Shown here: positions 26,315 through 34,562 of the stretch, piece after piece
Layout: each line of letters starts with the position of its first letter
Numbering within the stretch: position 1 is the first letter of the stretch
The notes under the pieces: generated by a model
Told to the model about the DNA's origin: nothing
Database searches by the model: none
The model's input: the letters and a program-made list of their open reading frames with translations, nothing else
Made by a program: the position numbers and the translations under genes
Assembly: GCA_041941305.1 (NCBI GenBank)
Contig: JBGTQJ010000062.1
Coordinates: forward strand, 1-55,229
Length of the DNA: 55,229 nt
Direction: 5' to 3'
Source of the DNA: JANSWP01 sp041941305
GTDB lineage: Bacteria > Bacteroidota > Bacteroidia > Chitinophagales > Saprospiraceae

Positions 26315-27016
26315 TTATTTTAAAAAATTAATATGTCCACAAGGAATTAAGGTGTATTGTTTATGCGGGGTAAAACCAATACCATAAACAAGATCTAAAG
26401 AACGATTGTCTGTTTTCTCAGTTTTGATAGACCTAATCGGAAGAAAGGGCGCATCAATATCTTGCCCATTTATGAATAATTTTGTTCTGAAAGTTCCATG
26501 TCCCATTTTGGATTCCGCAATCATTCCTAAATACAATGTATGATGTTCTTTGGGCTCAATCCTTATTTTCAAACTGCCTGGATCTGTAAAATCTGAATTA
26601 AAATAATCTGCTAGCCCCCTTACTCCAAAATTGGCAGCATTGTTTTGAATAGTGTCAGGAGTGATTGAGTCTGGAAGCACATAAACTTCCACTTTTGTGA
26701 TGGAATCAGGTAGTAAGGGTACGGGCGTTGAGGGAAATTCAAGCTCTAGGTCAATTGGAACAATCGTATCATTAACCATTTGGATCCTGAATACCAGTAA
26801 TCCGAATTCACCACGTTTCGAATTTGTAAACTTACTTCCCGTAGGCCCTTCATTGATGATTTTAATATTAGGATAGCTGCGAAGGGTTTCCTGATTATTC
26901 GCTATTGAAGTAGTATTCAATTTTAGTTGCTGCGCAGTATCACTTTGCCCAATTTGACAATGCATCAAACAGATCCAGACCAAAAGCCCCAAAACTGAAT
27001 ATGTGAATTTATTCAT
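26315..27016 (-). CDS. Hypothetical exported protein, paralogue of the upstream gene
   Basis: 233 residues from ATG at 27016 (MNKFTYSVLGLLVWICLMHC, a lipoprotein-like signal). The open frame reaches to 27106, but that part overlaps the upstream gene and has no signal features. The body is beta-rich. It shares a pattern with the 27036 protein: IVPIDLEL / IPIHLM, LPDSITPDT / LPKELTPDT, an EP-E..LYLGMI / EPGEYSVITIG stretch, and the ending PCGHINFLK / PCGQISYPGG. Function unknown, probably an immunoglobulin-like periplasmic protein. It starts 19 bases after the upstream gene ends. Confidence 0.65.
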   Translation of the reverse strand: MNKFTYSVLGLLVWICLMHCQIGQSDTAQQLKLNTTSIANNQETLRSYPNIKIINEGPTGSKFTNSKRGEFGLLVFRIQMVNDTIVPIDLELEFPSTPVPLLPDSITKVEVYVLPDSITPDTIQNNAANFGVRGLADYFNSDFTDPGSLKIRIEPKEHHTLYLGMIAESKMGHGTFRTKLFINGQDIDAPFLPIRSIKTEKTDNRSLDLVYGIGFTPHKQYTLIPCGHINFLK

Positions 27017-27035
27017 TGGTTTATTGTAATTTATG

Positions 27036-27725
27036 CTAACCTCCAGGATAAGAAATTTGACCGCAAGGATGGAGGATACAGGTTTCTGGTACAGAACCTT
27101 TACCACTAAAAAAGTCGAGTTTAACCCCTAGTGTATTTTGAGGTTTAGTTCCTGTGTCTTGATTCAATCGACTATCACATCTCTGAAAATTGTGGACATC
27201 GTCTTGTGCGAAAACCTCTCTTGGCAATGCAGCACATTTGGTATTCGTAGCAAACAAGGTTCCAATCGTTATAACGGAGTATTCACCAGGCTCGAGGGTT
27301 TTATTTAAGGTATATGGGTGCTCTAAACATCTATCCAAATATTCATCCATTTCATCAGTTACGCTGTTCGTTAGGTTGTTATATAATGTTGCGGTATCTG
27401 GTGTCAGTTCTTTTGGCAATAAGAATGCTTTGTACTTGCTATTTCCACAGGAATCCGGAAAATCGAATTCCTTTGACAATGCTGCCATAAGATGAATTGG
27501 AATGGTACTGTCATTTGTGATTGTAGCTGTGATATGTATGAAATTTCCTGCAGTAAATTCGTCAATCATTCCCAAGTTAGGACCATATTCAATCTTCAAT
27601 CCAGTTTTCGCCCCGTTTTGCTGGTCAGGACTTTCCTCAATCTGTTGCTCATTGTTAGATAGTTGTTGAATACAGGAGCAAACGATTAGCACAATTAAAA
27701 GCCCAATTATGGTTCTAAATATCAT
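27036..27725 (-). CDS. Hypothetical lipoprotein, paralogue of the downstream gene
   Basis: 229 residues. The lipobox LIVLIVCSC gives Cys at about 18. Predicted beta-sandwich with the TNDSTIPIHLMAAL and LEPGEYSVITIG phrases and four or more cysteines. It pairs with the 27016 gene and follows the propeller lipoprotein gene at 27751 after 25 bases, so propeller and both paralogues may be one operon. I do not recognise the family. Confidence 0.65.
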   Translation of the reverse strand: MIFRTIIGLLIVLIVCSCIQQLSNNEQQIEESPDQQNGAKTGLKIEYGPNLGMIDEFTAGNFIHITATITNDSTIPIHLMAALSKEFDFPDSCGNSKYKAFLLPKELTPDTATLYNNLTNSVTDEMDEYLDRCLEHPYTLNKTLEPGEYSVITIGTLFATNTKCAALPREVFAQDDVHNFQRCDSRLNQDTGTKPQNTLGVKLDFFSGKGSVPETCILHPCGQISYPGG

Positions 27726-27750
27726 TGATAATCATTTTCTTTAAGCGTTT

Positions 27751-28836
27751 TTATTTCCAGGGTCCGTTTTTTGTTACGTTAATAAAAGAATGACCATCAA
27801 ATCGATAGAGTCCTCCTCCCCCACCAACCCAAAGTTGGCCTTCATTATCTTCTAAAATTGCCTGAACTGCTCTAACACCAAGGCCTTCCTTTTCAAAGAA
27901 ATTGGTAAAGGACTTGCCATCGTATCGATAAATACCAAAACCTTCAGAACTGAACCAGATATTTCCAGCCTTATCTTCATAAATGGCGCAAACTTCATTG
28001 TTGCCAATACTACTATTCAACTGTGTATAGTTCACGAAGCGCGTTCCATTGAAAAAACTCAAACCGCCAAACATGGTTCCAAACCAAAAATTGCCGCTTC
28101 GGTCTTCCAAAATACCAGCAACATCGTTACTAGCCAGTCCCTCCTTCTCCGTATATCGGGAAAAATTGTTGCCGTCATATTTAAAAACACCGTAACCCCG
28201 GGTACTAAACCACATATCACCCCTACTATCTTCAAATATGGAACAAGAAGTTCCTTCAGTGAGAAATTCGCCCTTCAATTCGGCTGGATAAGGTAGCTCA
28301 AAAGGTTCCCAGTTTAGACCATCAAATCGGAATATGCCTCTTACTGAACCAGCCCAAATATTATTTTTGCTGTCAGCATAAATGCTCCAAAATCGTTGAC
28401 CACCGAAATATTGCTGATCAGAATAATTGATAAACCGTTTGCCACCTTCCTTATTCGTTGACCAATCATACTTCACAACACCACGATCCGTAGCGAACCA
28501 GATATTTTCTTCCTGATCCGCTATAATACCTGTGATTTGTTGCCCATCAAACCCCTCCGCATTCGAGAAATAATAAAGGCTATCTCCATCATGGTGTGCA
28601 ATGCCATCCCCATTCGTACCAAACCATAAGTGTCCATTTTTATCCTGGAATATGTGTCGTATGTACGCAGATATTTGTGGGTTAACTGCTGTGTCTGAAA
28701 AATTGGTGGGTGTTTTGCTTAGCAGAATTTTCTCCCGCCCTTTTTCACGGACTTTTTCTTGCCCATTACAAGCTGTGAATAAAGCCAAAGTGAAAAGTAA
28801 AGGAAAGATGTATACAAAAAAACAGGCATTCTTCAT
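27751..28836 (-). CDS. Stand-alone two-component-regulator propeller lipoprotein
   Basis: 361 residues. The lipobox is LALFTACNGQ. About seven Reg_prop blades each carry a D..G..WFGT.G.G....DG motif (for example FQDKNGHLWFGTNGDGIAHH, EDRSGNFWFGTMFGGLSFF, EDKAGNIWFSSEGFGIYRYD). It ends SFINVTKNGPWK, nearly the same as the cassette-borne propeller at 41060 (INVTQEGPWK). No kinase or membrane helix follows. The role is probably ligand sensing or protein binding in the periplasm or on the outer membrane. Confidence 0.85.
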   Translation of the reverse strand: MKNACFFVYIFPLLFTLALFTACNGQEKVREKGREKILLSKTPTNFSDTAVNPQISAYIRHIFQDKNGHLWFGTNGDGIAHHDGDSLYYFSNAEGFDGQQITGIIADQEENIWFATDRGVVKYDWSTNKEGGKRFINYSDQQYFGGQRFWSIYADSKNNIWAGSVRGIFRFDGLNWEPFELPYPAELKGEFLTEGTSCSIFEDSRGDMWFSTRGYGVFKYDGNNFSRYTEKEGLASNDVAGILEDRSGNFWFGTMFGGLSFFNGTRFVNYTQLNSSIGNNEVCAIYEDKAGNIWFSSEGFGIYRYDGKSFTNFFEKEGLGVRAVQAILEDNEGQLWVGGGGGLYRFDGHSFINVTKNGPWK

Positions 28837-28952
28837 TTGTTAAATTCTTTTCTTACAAAAGTATAAACAGGCAATTCCACATGCCAAAATCAAATGTAAA
28901 ATGATGTAAATGAAGTGTAAATATTTGTAAGTGCTTGTTTAAAATTGCCTGA

Positions 28953-29066
28953 TTATATCGCGGTAAGCATAGTTTCTCCAAAACTCCGAATACCAAACTG
29001 TTCATATTTGGGCGGTGGAATATAAATGGATTTATAGTATTCTTTTAGGATTTTGAAGTTTTTCAT
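28953..29066 (-). pseudogene. N-terminal remnant of an AraC-family regulator
   Basis: 37 codons begin MKNFKILKEYYKSIYIPPPK and continue to FGIRSFGETMLTAI before a stop. The phrase (short helix, PPPK, then IRSFEE.M) is the characteristic start of Bacteroidota AraC regulators whose full length is about 290 residues. The cupin core and DNA-binding domain are missing. The break lies near a 9-bp inverted repeat (CAGGCAATT near 28868; AATTGCCTG near 28943). Confidence 0.5.
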
Positions 29067-29077
29067 TTTTAAGTCTA

Positions 29078-29344
29078 CTACTCCATATTTCGGGCATTCA
29101 TTTCAGCTTGTATTTGTGTAAGATTGTGTTTAAGTTTTTGCGAATTCTTAATGATCCCATATATCAAGAGTAAAGAAATGGACATATAGAGGAAACCAAA
29201 TCCCTTCTGTGCAATTCCATAAATGATTACGCCTATTAAACATCCGATGATTACTGCAGAAGTAATTTCATTTTTTTTAATCTTTTTCTCTTCCTTCACC
29301 AACTCCTCAAAGGTCAATTTAGAGTAATCCTTTTGTTCCGACAT
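29078..29344 (-). CDS. Small two-helix membrane protein, hypothetical
   Basis: 88 residues from ATG at 29344 (MSEQKDYSKLTFEELVKEEK; the frame opens 10 codons earlier). A charged coiled-coil-like N-terminus is followed by two transmembrane segments (SAVIIGCLIGVIIYGIA; FLYMSISLLLIYGII), then a charged tail. Such small EELxKxEKKxK-type membrane proteins are widespread in Bacteroidota and have no known function. Confidence 0.65.
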   Translation of the reverse strand: MSEQKDYSKLTFEELVKEEKKIKKNEITSAVIIGCLIGVIIYGIAQKGFGFLYMSISLLLIYGIIKNSQKLKHNLTQIQAEMNARNME

Positions 29345-29457
29345 ATTTATATTTTTTTTATTGCAGTTGTTCAAATTCTTTTTTAGTCAACCTGTATTGA
29401 ATCAAGCTTATGAAAAAATCACTTTCTTGGTGAGTTCTTTCAAGGCTGCTTCTTTCA

Positions 29458-29901
29458 TCATAAAACCTGAATGTTAAATTCTTTCCTTATTTCAGAAATG
29501 GGCTTATCTAAATAGGATTCGAACTCCAACCAGGGCCATGGCTTGTACATGCGCTTTGCTCTAATGATTAGTACAGGGATAGATAATAAGAACTTAAAGA
29601 TATTGTTTACAACATGTATAAAGCTGAAATTTTTGGATAGCTCAAAAGCATTGGCTTCTTTATAACCTCTAAGGTGTTTCCAAAACCCTAAAGTAGTGCC
29701 GAAAATCGTCCATATTTTTACCGAGCCTTCTCCGAAGAGTGATGTATCACAACCAAATAAGACATGCGCTATATCGTGCGACTTAAAGAAAATTTTTGCC
29801 TCATTAGATATTCCTTCATCATTATGGCTAAAATAGCCCTCATTATCCTTATAAAATTGCTCCAACCCTTGTCTTAGGGTAATATCTTTTTCGCCTGTCA
29901 T
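29458..29901 (-). CDS. Coq4-like metal-motif protein
   Basis: 147 residues. It carries HDIAH followed by 11 residues and Glu (HDIAHVLFGCDTSLFGE), the HDxxH(x11)E zinc motif of Coq4, a scaffold and reaction protein of quinone synthesis. A hydrophobic segment, IFKFLLSIPVLIIRA, lies at about 107-121, and the C-terminus PWPWLEFESYLDKPISEIRKEF also resembles Coq4-type ends (residues predicted to follow an RxxxxxP stretch). Bacteroidota use menaquinone, so a direct Coq4 role is doubtful. The gene may serve another lipid or quinone step. Confidence 0.55.
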   Translation of the reverse strand: MTGEKDITLRQGLEQFYKDNEGYFSHNDEGISNEAKIFFKSHDIAHVLFGCDTSLFGEGSVKIWTIFGTTLGFWKHLRGYKEANAFELSKNFSFIHVVNNIFKFLLSIPVLIIRAKRMYKPWPWLEFESYLDKPISEIRKEFNIQVL

Positions 29902-29940
29902 TTAAATATTTTTTAAAATAAGCAACAAATCAAAATTATC

Positions 29941-30237
29941 TTACCTCGTAAAATCGTCCACTTCCCTAAATATTTCTACCGATACTCTTTTTCCCAAGTC
30001 ATGCATAGACCCCATTTGGCCAGGCTTGCCTTCCTGCCAGAATTGCTTCCAGTCATCGAGGGAATCCCATCTTGCTATCGTCTTTATTGCGCTGTTATCC
30101 TCATCATTCTGTAACATAAAACTACCTCTCGCTCCTTCAACTGTTTCATGAATTTTATTAGTTGTTCTTTTCCAGGTCTCAATGAAATGTTCCAAGTTTT
30201 CTGGTTTAACTTTCCAGCTATAGATGATGCGTATCAT
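29941..30237 (-). CDS. Antibiotic biosynthesis monooxygenase (ABM) domain protein
   Basis: 98 residues with a ferredoxin-like fold: MIRIIYSWKVKPENLEHFIETW, GARGSFMLQNDED, IARWDSLDDWKQFW. This fits the ABM/quinol monooxygenase-like family of small dimeric proteins. Many are not monooxygenases, so no reaction is claimed. It lies 11 bases after the L,D-transpeptidase-like fragment. Confidence 0.7.
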   Translation of the reverse strand: MIRIIYSWKVKPENLEHFIETWKRTTNKIHETVEGARGSFMLQNDEDNSAIKTIARWDSLDDWKQFWQEGKPGQMGSMHDLGKRVSVEIFREVDDFTR

Positions 30238-30248
30238 TTATTTATCAT

Positions 30249-30491
30249 TTAGGAGTGTTTTAGTGTTTTTAATTCTTCCTCTATTAATTGATATAATTCG
30301 TTTTCCCAATCTTTCTCCTCAATTTCCGGATAGCTTGAGTTTGTCCTGAAATCTCTTGGACTAATGATGACTTTGACCTCATTGTTCATTGCTTTCTTTG
30401 TTAATAAGAATACTTCTTCAATAGCTTCATCTCCAATAGGAATGCAGCCGATAGTTGTTGATTTTCCATGGATAAATATGTCCCCACCCAT
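30249..30491 (-). pseudogene. L,D-transpeptidase catalytic fragment (N-terminus missing)
   Basis: 80 residues. The YkuD active-site motif is plain: GGDIFIHGKSTTIGCIPIGD, with the catalytic His and Cys, followed by EAIEEVFLL. The full domain is about 130-150 residues, and the strands before GGD are missing apart from an out-of-frame stretch just upstream (ILKYSVEVPKDTNNSD, ending at a TGA). So this is probably the 3' end of a frameshifted or truncated peptidoglycan cross-linking enzyme, although a short active form cannot be excluded. Confidence 0.6.
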
Positions 30492-30492
30492 A

Positions 30493-30996
30493 TCAGAATT
30501 GTTTGTGTCCTTCGGAACTTCTACAGAATATTTCAGGATTCAATCCGTCCATATCTCTTTTGCTTCGTCCATAAAGCCCAATTTCGTCGTCTTCGGGATT
30601 TTCTCTTTCAAATTCACTTGGATGAACATAAGTGTACATGCCATATCCATGACCTGATACGACCCAACCTTCGGTCTGATTTAGAGTTATTATTCCAAAA
30701 TCCCCTGATGGACCTCCTGGGTGAACGGGTCCAAATTTTTTCATCTTTTCCAGCCCTTGTTCTTTAATTTCTTTTTCATCAGAAGTACCTTCAATGATTA
30801 TATAAGTCCCATTTTTGAATAAAATCCAATTCTCAAATTTGGGGTTGATTGCCAATTTTACGTGTTTGATTAATTCTTCTTTTGTCAATTCAAATTCTTT
30901 CATATTTAAAGGTTTTGGGGTTTCAATTTTCGCTGACATTAAACACATTAGGCATATTCCTCCTATTAAAATTGTCATGATAAATCGTCTATCCAT
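30493..30996 (-). CDS. Hypothetical exported protein, C-terminus apparently altered
   Basis: 167 residues from ATG at 30996 (a TTG-started frame reaches 31020). The signal peptide is MDRRFIMTILIGGICLMCLM. The body has KFENWILFKNGTYIIIEGT, then GPSGDFGIITL, then WVVSGHGYGMYTYVHPSEFE. I know this as a recurrent Bacteroidota hypothetical but cannot give a function. The final IFCRSSEGHKQF is out of keeping with the rest. It runs directly, in another frame, into the L,D-transpeptidase fragment, which suggests a deletion or frameshift fused two genes here. Confidence 0.55.
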   Translation of the reverse strand: MDRRFIMTILIGGICLMCLMSAKIETPKPLNMKEFELTKEELIKHVKLAINPKFENWILFKNGTYIIIEGTSDEKEIKEQGLEKMKKFGPVHPGGPSGDFGIITLNQTEGWVVSGHGYGMYTYVHPSEFERENPEDDEIGLYGRSKRDMDGLNPEIFCRSSEGHKQF

Positions 30997-31020
30997 TTTG
31001 GTGTTTTTTTTCCTCTTCAA

Positions 31021-31102
31021 AACCTGTTAGGTTGCTCGCAGGCATAAGCAGAGAATGTAAAAATCCTGGTAGTTCTTTTGCCTAAGCTCAACCTAACAGG
31101 TT
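31021..31102. repeat. 82-bp palindromic element with perfect 14-bp ends
   Basis: AACCTGTTAGGTTG at 31021-31034 and CAACCTAACAGGTT at 31089-31102 are exact inverted copies. Inner pairs (GCAGGCATAAGC / TTGCCTAAGC) extend the stem. It sits between two minus-strand genes. It could be a REP/MITE element or a terminator. It resembles attC sites in general shape, but its outer arms are perfect and no core match to a neighbour was found. Confidence 0.55.
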
Positions 31103-31112
31103 ATTTGTTGAT

Positions 31113-31138
31113 AAATGCCTCCTATCTTAAGAATCTCA
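31113..31138 (+). repeat. Copy of the 26-bp repeat also found at 6251
   Basis: AAATGCCTCCTATCTTAAGA starts this copy, which matches the reverse complement of 6251-6276 with one difference. Here only one arm is present, directly after the 82-bp palindrome and before the serine hydrolase gene end. Confidence 0.55.
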
Positions 31139-31192
31139 TGATGAGTGAGTTCAAATATCAATTCGATAGGGCTGAAAATCTATTTAACAGTT

Positions 31193-32932
31193 TTATTCCT
31201 TAGTACAAGCTTTTGTCCCATTCAGGATTAAGCAATTTTCTTTAAACACTATATCAGCAGTTTCGTGAGGAAACTCTTGCTTTACTGCAATAAATTTGTC
31301 CAATTCTACAGGTATCATGGTAAAAGTAGGCCAAGGTCCACTGTAAGTTCCTACATAATTTCCGGCTTTATCGAACACAAAATTCCAATAGCGATTCCAG
31401 TTTGGAAACCGAGCGTGAATAAAAGTAGTATAGGCTCCGTATTTACTAAATCTTGAATTTTCGGTATTTTCAAATGTTCCTACAAGGTTCAGGTATTCTA
31501 AATTACCAATTTGGTCAATTTGCCTCAATAAGTTTTCAGTAGCATGCAAAGGATCCTCACCTTCTGGCATCAAACCTTTAAGGGCATCTTCTTTTCCTTC
31601 TTTAAGTCCTTTTAATGCTTCAGATGTTTTCTGATTTAGATTTGAAAAGAATGTTTGCTGGTTAGCAGAATGATTTAGGAAAAGATCCATCATCTTTTGA
31701 CCATCTAATTTGGCCATCATTCGAATGTCATCTGATTTCAATTCAACCGAAGCTCCATCGACTTCATAAATACCTTCTATTTTTTTTACAGATTCAGGTT
31801 TTATTTTGTCATCATACTCGATATTTAGAGGGCTTTGAAAGGTGGAGTCGAATGCAGCAGATAGAACATGTTTACTTATTTCGTAAGCAGGAAATAACGA
31901 AGAATTCGATTGGATATAAACAAGCATATTTTTCTCGAGGAGCCATATTAAATCTGCTGAAAAAATGCGATTGCTTCCACTATGTGATATGGTTTTTCCA
32001 TACTGCGGATCATCGTAGACCACTAATCCATAGGCATATTTTGAATCGGCATTGTTTTCATTTACATAAGCAGTTGTCCATTTATCTATGATCTCATCTG
32101 AAAGAACGCCATTGCCCTGCATGACTTGAAACCACTGATACATATCTTCCACTGTTGTGTGTATTCCCCCATTTGCCCGTAAATGCCAGTTGGGACCATC
32201 TTCAAGCCAACCATTTTTATAAACTTTGCCCCAGTAATTCCCTTTAAGATATCCTATCGCCAATTGTGTACTATTTTTTCCAGCTTCTAAATACCCAGTG
32301 TTTTCCATCCTTGAGGGGATAAATAAATGCGCTCTCAAAAAATCTTCATAATTCATTTTTGATACCTGTTCAATGATCATCCCCAAAAGTGAATACCCGG
32401 CATTCGAGTACCTGTGGCCTGAACCAGGTTCAAATTCTAAAGGCTCTTGCCAGAGCTTTTTCAAATAGTCATCGTTATGGATAGGTTCTTCATCAGGACC
32501 AATGCCCCCAATAATTCCCGAGCAGTGTGTCAACAATTGATGAATAGTAATAGGCTTATACGCCTCTGGGGCATTGTTAAAGTATTTCGATAAATTATCA
32601 TTTACAGAAAGACTGTCTTTACTTTCCAAAAGCAATATTGCAGCAGCAGTAAACTGCTTTGTAATTGAACCACAAGACTGTATAGTTCTGGTTGAATATG
32701 CTGTTCTGTTCTCACGATTTGCCAATCCATAACCTTTTTGAAGTAAAATATCATTGCCTTTAGAGAGGATGATAGCTCCGGAAAACCCTAGTGAAGATGC
32801 AGATTTCAAATAGTTATCTATGCTCGCAGCTATTTCTGAATGAGTACGAATTAGTTTTTTATTGGTCAGCTCAGATTGGATACATGAATTTAAAGTAATG
32901 AGAGAAAATATTATCAATAAAGCTTTTTTCAT
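31193..32932 (-). CDS. Serine hydrolase lipoprotein (beta-lactamase family) with long C-terminal domain
   Basis: 579 residues. The lipobox is SLITLNSC (Cys at 17). Motifs are SITK in IQSCGSITKQFTAAAILLLE, YSN in GHRYSNAGYSLLGMIIEQ, and the SHSG-type third motif in GKTISHSGSNRIFS. The last about 190 residues (VKKIEGIYEVDGASVELKSD and onward) form a separate predicted beta/helical domain (ending KENCLILNGTKACTKE) that is not the TPR tail of the 14-24 kb cluster. Likely a periplasmic or surface peptidase or esterase. The gene sits apart from the cluster. Confidence 0.82.
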   Translation of the reverse strand: MKKALLIIFSLITLNSCIQSELTNKKLIRTHSEIAASIDNYLKSASSLGFSGAIILSKGNDILLQKGYGLANRENRTAYSTRTIQSCGSITKQFTAAAILLLESKDSLSVNDNLSKYFNNAPEAYKPITIHQLLTHCSGIIGGIGPDEEPIHNDDYLKKLWQEPLEFEPGSGHRYSNAGYSLLGMIIEQVSKMNYEDFLRAHLFIPSRMENTGYLEAGKNSTQLAIGYLKGNYWGKVYKNGWLEDGPNWHLRANGGIHTTVEDMYQWFQVMQGNGVLSDEIIDKWTTAYVNENNADSKYAYGLVVYDDPQYGKTISHSGSNRIFSADLIWLLEKNMLVYIQSNSSLFPAYEISKHVLSAAFDSTFQSPLNIEYDDKIKPESVKKIEGIYEVDGASVELKSDDIRMMAKLDGQKMMDLFLNHSANQQTFFSNLNQKTSEALKGLKEGKEDALKGLMPEGEDPLHATENLLRQIDQIGNLEYLNLVGTFENTENSRFSKYGAYTTFIHARFPNWNRYWNFVFDKAGNYVGTYSGPWPTFTMIPVELDKFIAVKQEFPHETADIVFKENCLILNGTKACTKE

Positions 32933-33068
32933 AATATTCTTTGGATTGATTTTTTCACAGAGGACACTTTATTCCAAAAAGGTCTCTTTCATTTTTTAAT
33001 CACTACTAAATGTCGCCTATCGTATCTCAGTCTTGTTTATTTTTATCCATCAGGGGGATTTCTCCAAT

Positions 33069-33296
33069 TTATGCAAGCAACTTTTTATATCGGGGATCAG
33101 AACGCAGTGGTTTGAAGAAGAAATCATAACCTTCCAGAAACATCAAATCACCAATTCCGTTGGTAATTGCTTTCTCAATGTAAAAGAAAGCCTTGTCATA
33201 GTCTTCAAAGCGGGTATAGAAAGTAGCCAGTTCAATTATAAAATTGATGTTTTTGGAAGATTCACTTTCTAGTTTTTCGTTTTCTCTATTCTCCAA
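33069..33296 (-). pseudogene. C-terminal TPR remnant
   Basis: 75 codons opened by TTG. FIIELATFYTRFEDYDKAFF is a TPR helix pair, and GYDFFFKPLRSDPRYKKLLA is the familiar last segment of TPR-containing sensor or adenylate-cyclase-type proteins (FL.G..FF.PLR.DPRFK.LL). An in-frame stop closes it a few codons upstream of the TTG. Everything else of the parent protein is absent, so it is a decay fragment. Confidence 0.55.
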
Positions 33297-33307
33297 GCAA
33301 GCGTCAC

Positions 33308-33772
33308 TTATCCACCTCGTTCACATATCTCCTTTAGTATCTGTAGAGCATTTGGATATGTTTGATTCATATATCCTTCAAATTCTTCCACTGCATCAAT
33401 CTGTATAGAAACGACGGTCATTCCGTCCCTTTCCTCAAAATTGTAGTTCTCCAAACCACCAGACCATTCTTCAACTTCAGGTCCTTCGGTTATTTCTTCT
33501 CCGGATTTAAGTATTCCATAATGCTGAATAGATACAAACTCGTTTACTCTATTCTCTAAGATTTTCGAGATCATTCCTCCACGTTCTCCCTTATCATCTA
33601 CCGAAACAAATAGGATCTTGCTGCCAACATCCCAATTTCCCTCATAAGTAGAAGTTGGACTAAATAAAGACGTCCATTCTTCGTAAGTAGACTTTTTTTT
33701 CAGACCAAGCATGCTTTCATATACAATGGAAACTGGACGCTGAATAAGGATTTGGTATTTTAATTTTTTCAT
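33308..33772 (-). CDS. SRPBCC-type (START-like) protein
   Basis: 154 residues. It begins MKKLKYQILIQRPVSIVYES, the helix-grip start in which the binding pocket is built. Next come STYEGNWDVGSKILFVSVDD, then GGMISKILENRVNEFVSIQHY, and a C-terminal helix MNQTYPNALQILKEICE. Ligand unknown. It overlaps nothing, but the TPR remnant follows within 11 bases. Confidence 0.7.
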   Translation of the reverse strand: MKKLKYQILIQRPVSIVYESMLGLKKKSTYEEWTSLFSPTSTYEGNWDVGSKILFVSVDDKGERGGMISKILENRVNEFVSIQHYGILKSGEEITEGPEVEEWSGGLENYNFEERDGMTVVSIQIDAVEEFEGYMNQTYPNALQILKEICERGG

Positions 33773-33803
33773 TTTTTTAGATGCTATTTTGTTAATTTAC
33801 TAT

Positions 33804-34325
33804 TTATTTGTCCAAAGGAATATATCTTTCTTGTATCATGTTAAAATGATGAATTTGATGGGCAGTAATCGTGAGCCCAATTGCAGAAAGAGGCATTTCG
33901 TATTCAAAAAATTTACAGTTGGTATCAAGTATTATCTTATTGAAAGATTCAAACATCATTATGGTTGATTGGCGTACAATTCGAAGTTCATTTACCAACT
34001 GCTCAATTGACAGTTCATCTGCATTTGAATTTTTGCCCATTATTTCCTGGTCATGTGCATCCGGGATGGTTCCTTCTCCACGAGCAAAAATGATAGCTCT
34101 AAAACACCAAATTCTTTCCCAATCAATCAGATGCTGCAATATTTTATGAATTGTCCATTTATCTTTTTCATAAGTTTTCAAACCAATTCTGTTTAATTGA
34201 GCAATATCAATGTTATTGATTTTGTTCAAACTTAGTTTAAGAGCCTCTGTGAGCTCAGTACCCTCATTTAGCTTATAAACATATTCTAAAAACGCTGGAT
34301 TTTTTTTTGTCTCAGGTTTTTTCAT
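33804..34325 (-). CDS. DinB-family four-helix-bundle protein
   Basis: 173 residues. The DinB/YfiT-type metal-binding fold is indicated by KWTIHKILQHLIDWERIWCF (first His) and LTITAHQIHHFNMIQERYIP (second and third His). Family members are damage-inducible or bacillithiol-type S-transferases. The reaction here is unknown. It follows the 34329 gene with 3 bases between them, so the two share a transcript. Confidence 0.8.
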   Translation of the reverse strand: MKKPETKKNPAFLEYVYKLNEGTELTEALKLSLNKINNIDIAQLNRIGLKTYEKDKWTIHKILQHLIDWERIWCFRAIIFARGEGTIPDAHDQEIMGKNSNADELSIEQLVNELRIVRQSTIMMFESFNKIILDTNCKFFEYEMPLSAIGLTITAHQIHHFNMIQERYIPLDK

Positions 34326-34328
34326 TGT

Positions 34329-34529
34329 TTATTTTTTTAATTTGTCAATATACTTTTTGGAGACATTAAGCGCCCTAAGTTCATTTTTCTTTTTAAACGA
34401 GTGCCCTTCCATTCTTATTAGAATATCTTTTAATACTGTTATTGCTTCATTTATAAATGCTCCTTTGTTGAGCTTAACGCATTCAGCTTGTGTACTTTGT
34501 GCAGCATCGCTAATTTCAGCTCCTGGCAA
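34329..34529 (-). CDS. Small hypothetical ORF
   Basis: 66 codons opened by TTG; the frame stays open a further 12 codons upstream without ATG. Residues AECVKLNKGAFINEAITVLK and KKNELRALNVSKKYIDKLKK look like a real protein tail. A short ATGA-overlap frame (ATG at 34561, ending after 16 codons) sits at the antiporter stop. A frameshift may separate a true start from this body. I do not recognise the family. Confidence 0.4.
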   Translation of the reverse strand: MPGAEISDAAQSTQAECVKLNKGAFINEAITVLKDILIRMEGHSFKKKNELRALNVSKKYIDKLKK

Positions 34530-34562
34530 TGACCGTTTTATGCTTTGTTTGTGATTTGCTTT

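Noticed and set aside
29345..29460. Open minus frame FYDERSSLERTHQESDFF... between the Coq4-like and small membrane genes
   Set aside because: About 43 codons without a start codon. It might be a gene tail, but I recognise no family and it overlaps the end of the Coq4-like gene.
31021..31102. attC site near the serine hydrolase gene
   Set aside because: Size and shape would fit, but the 14-bp ends are perfect and no partner box was found near the flanking genes.
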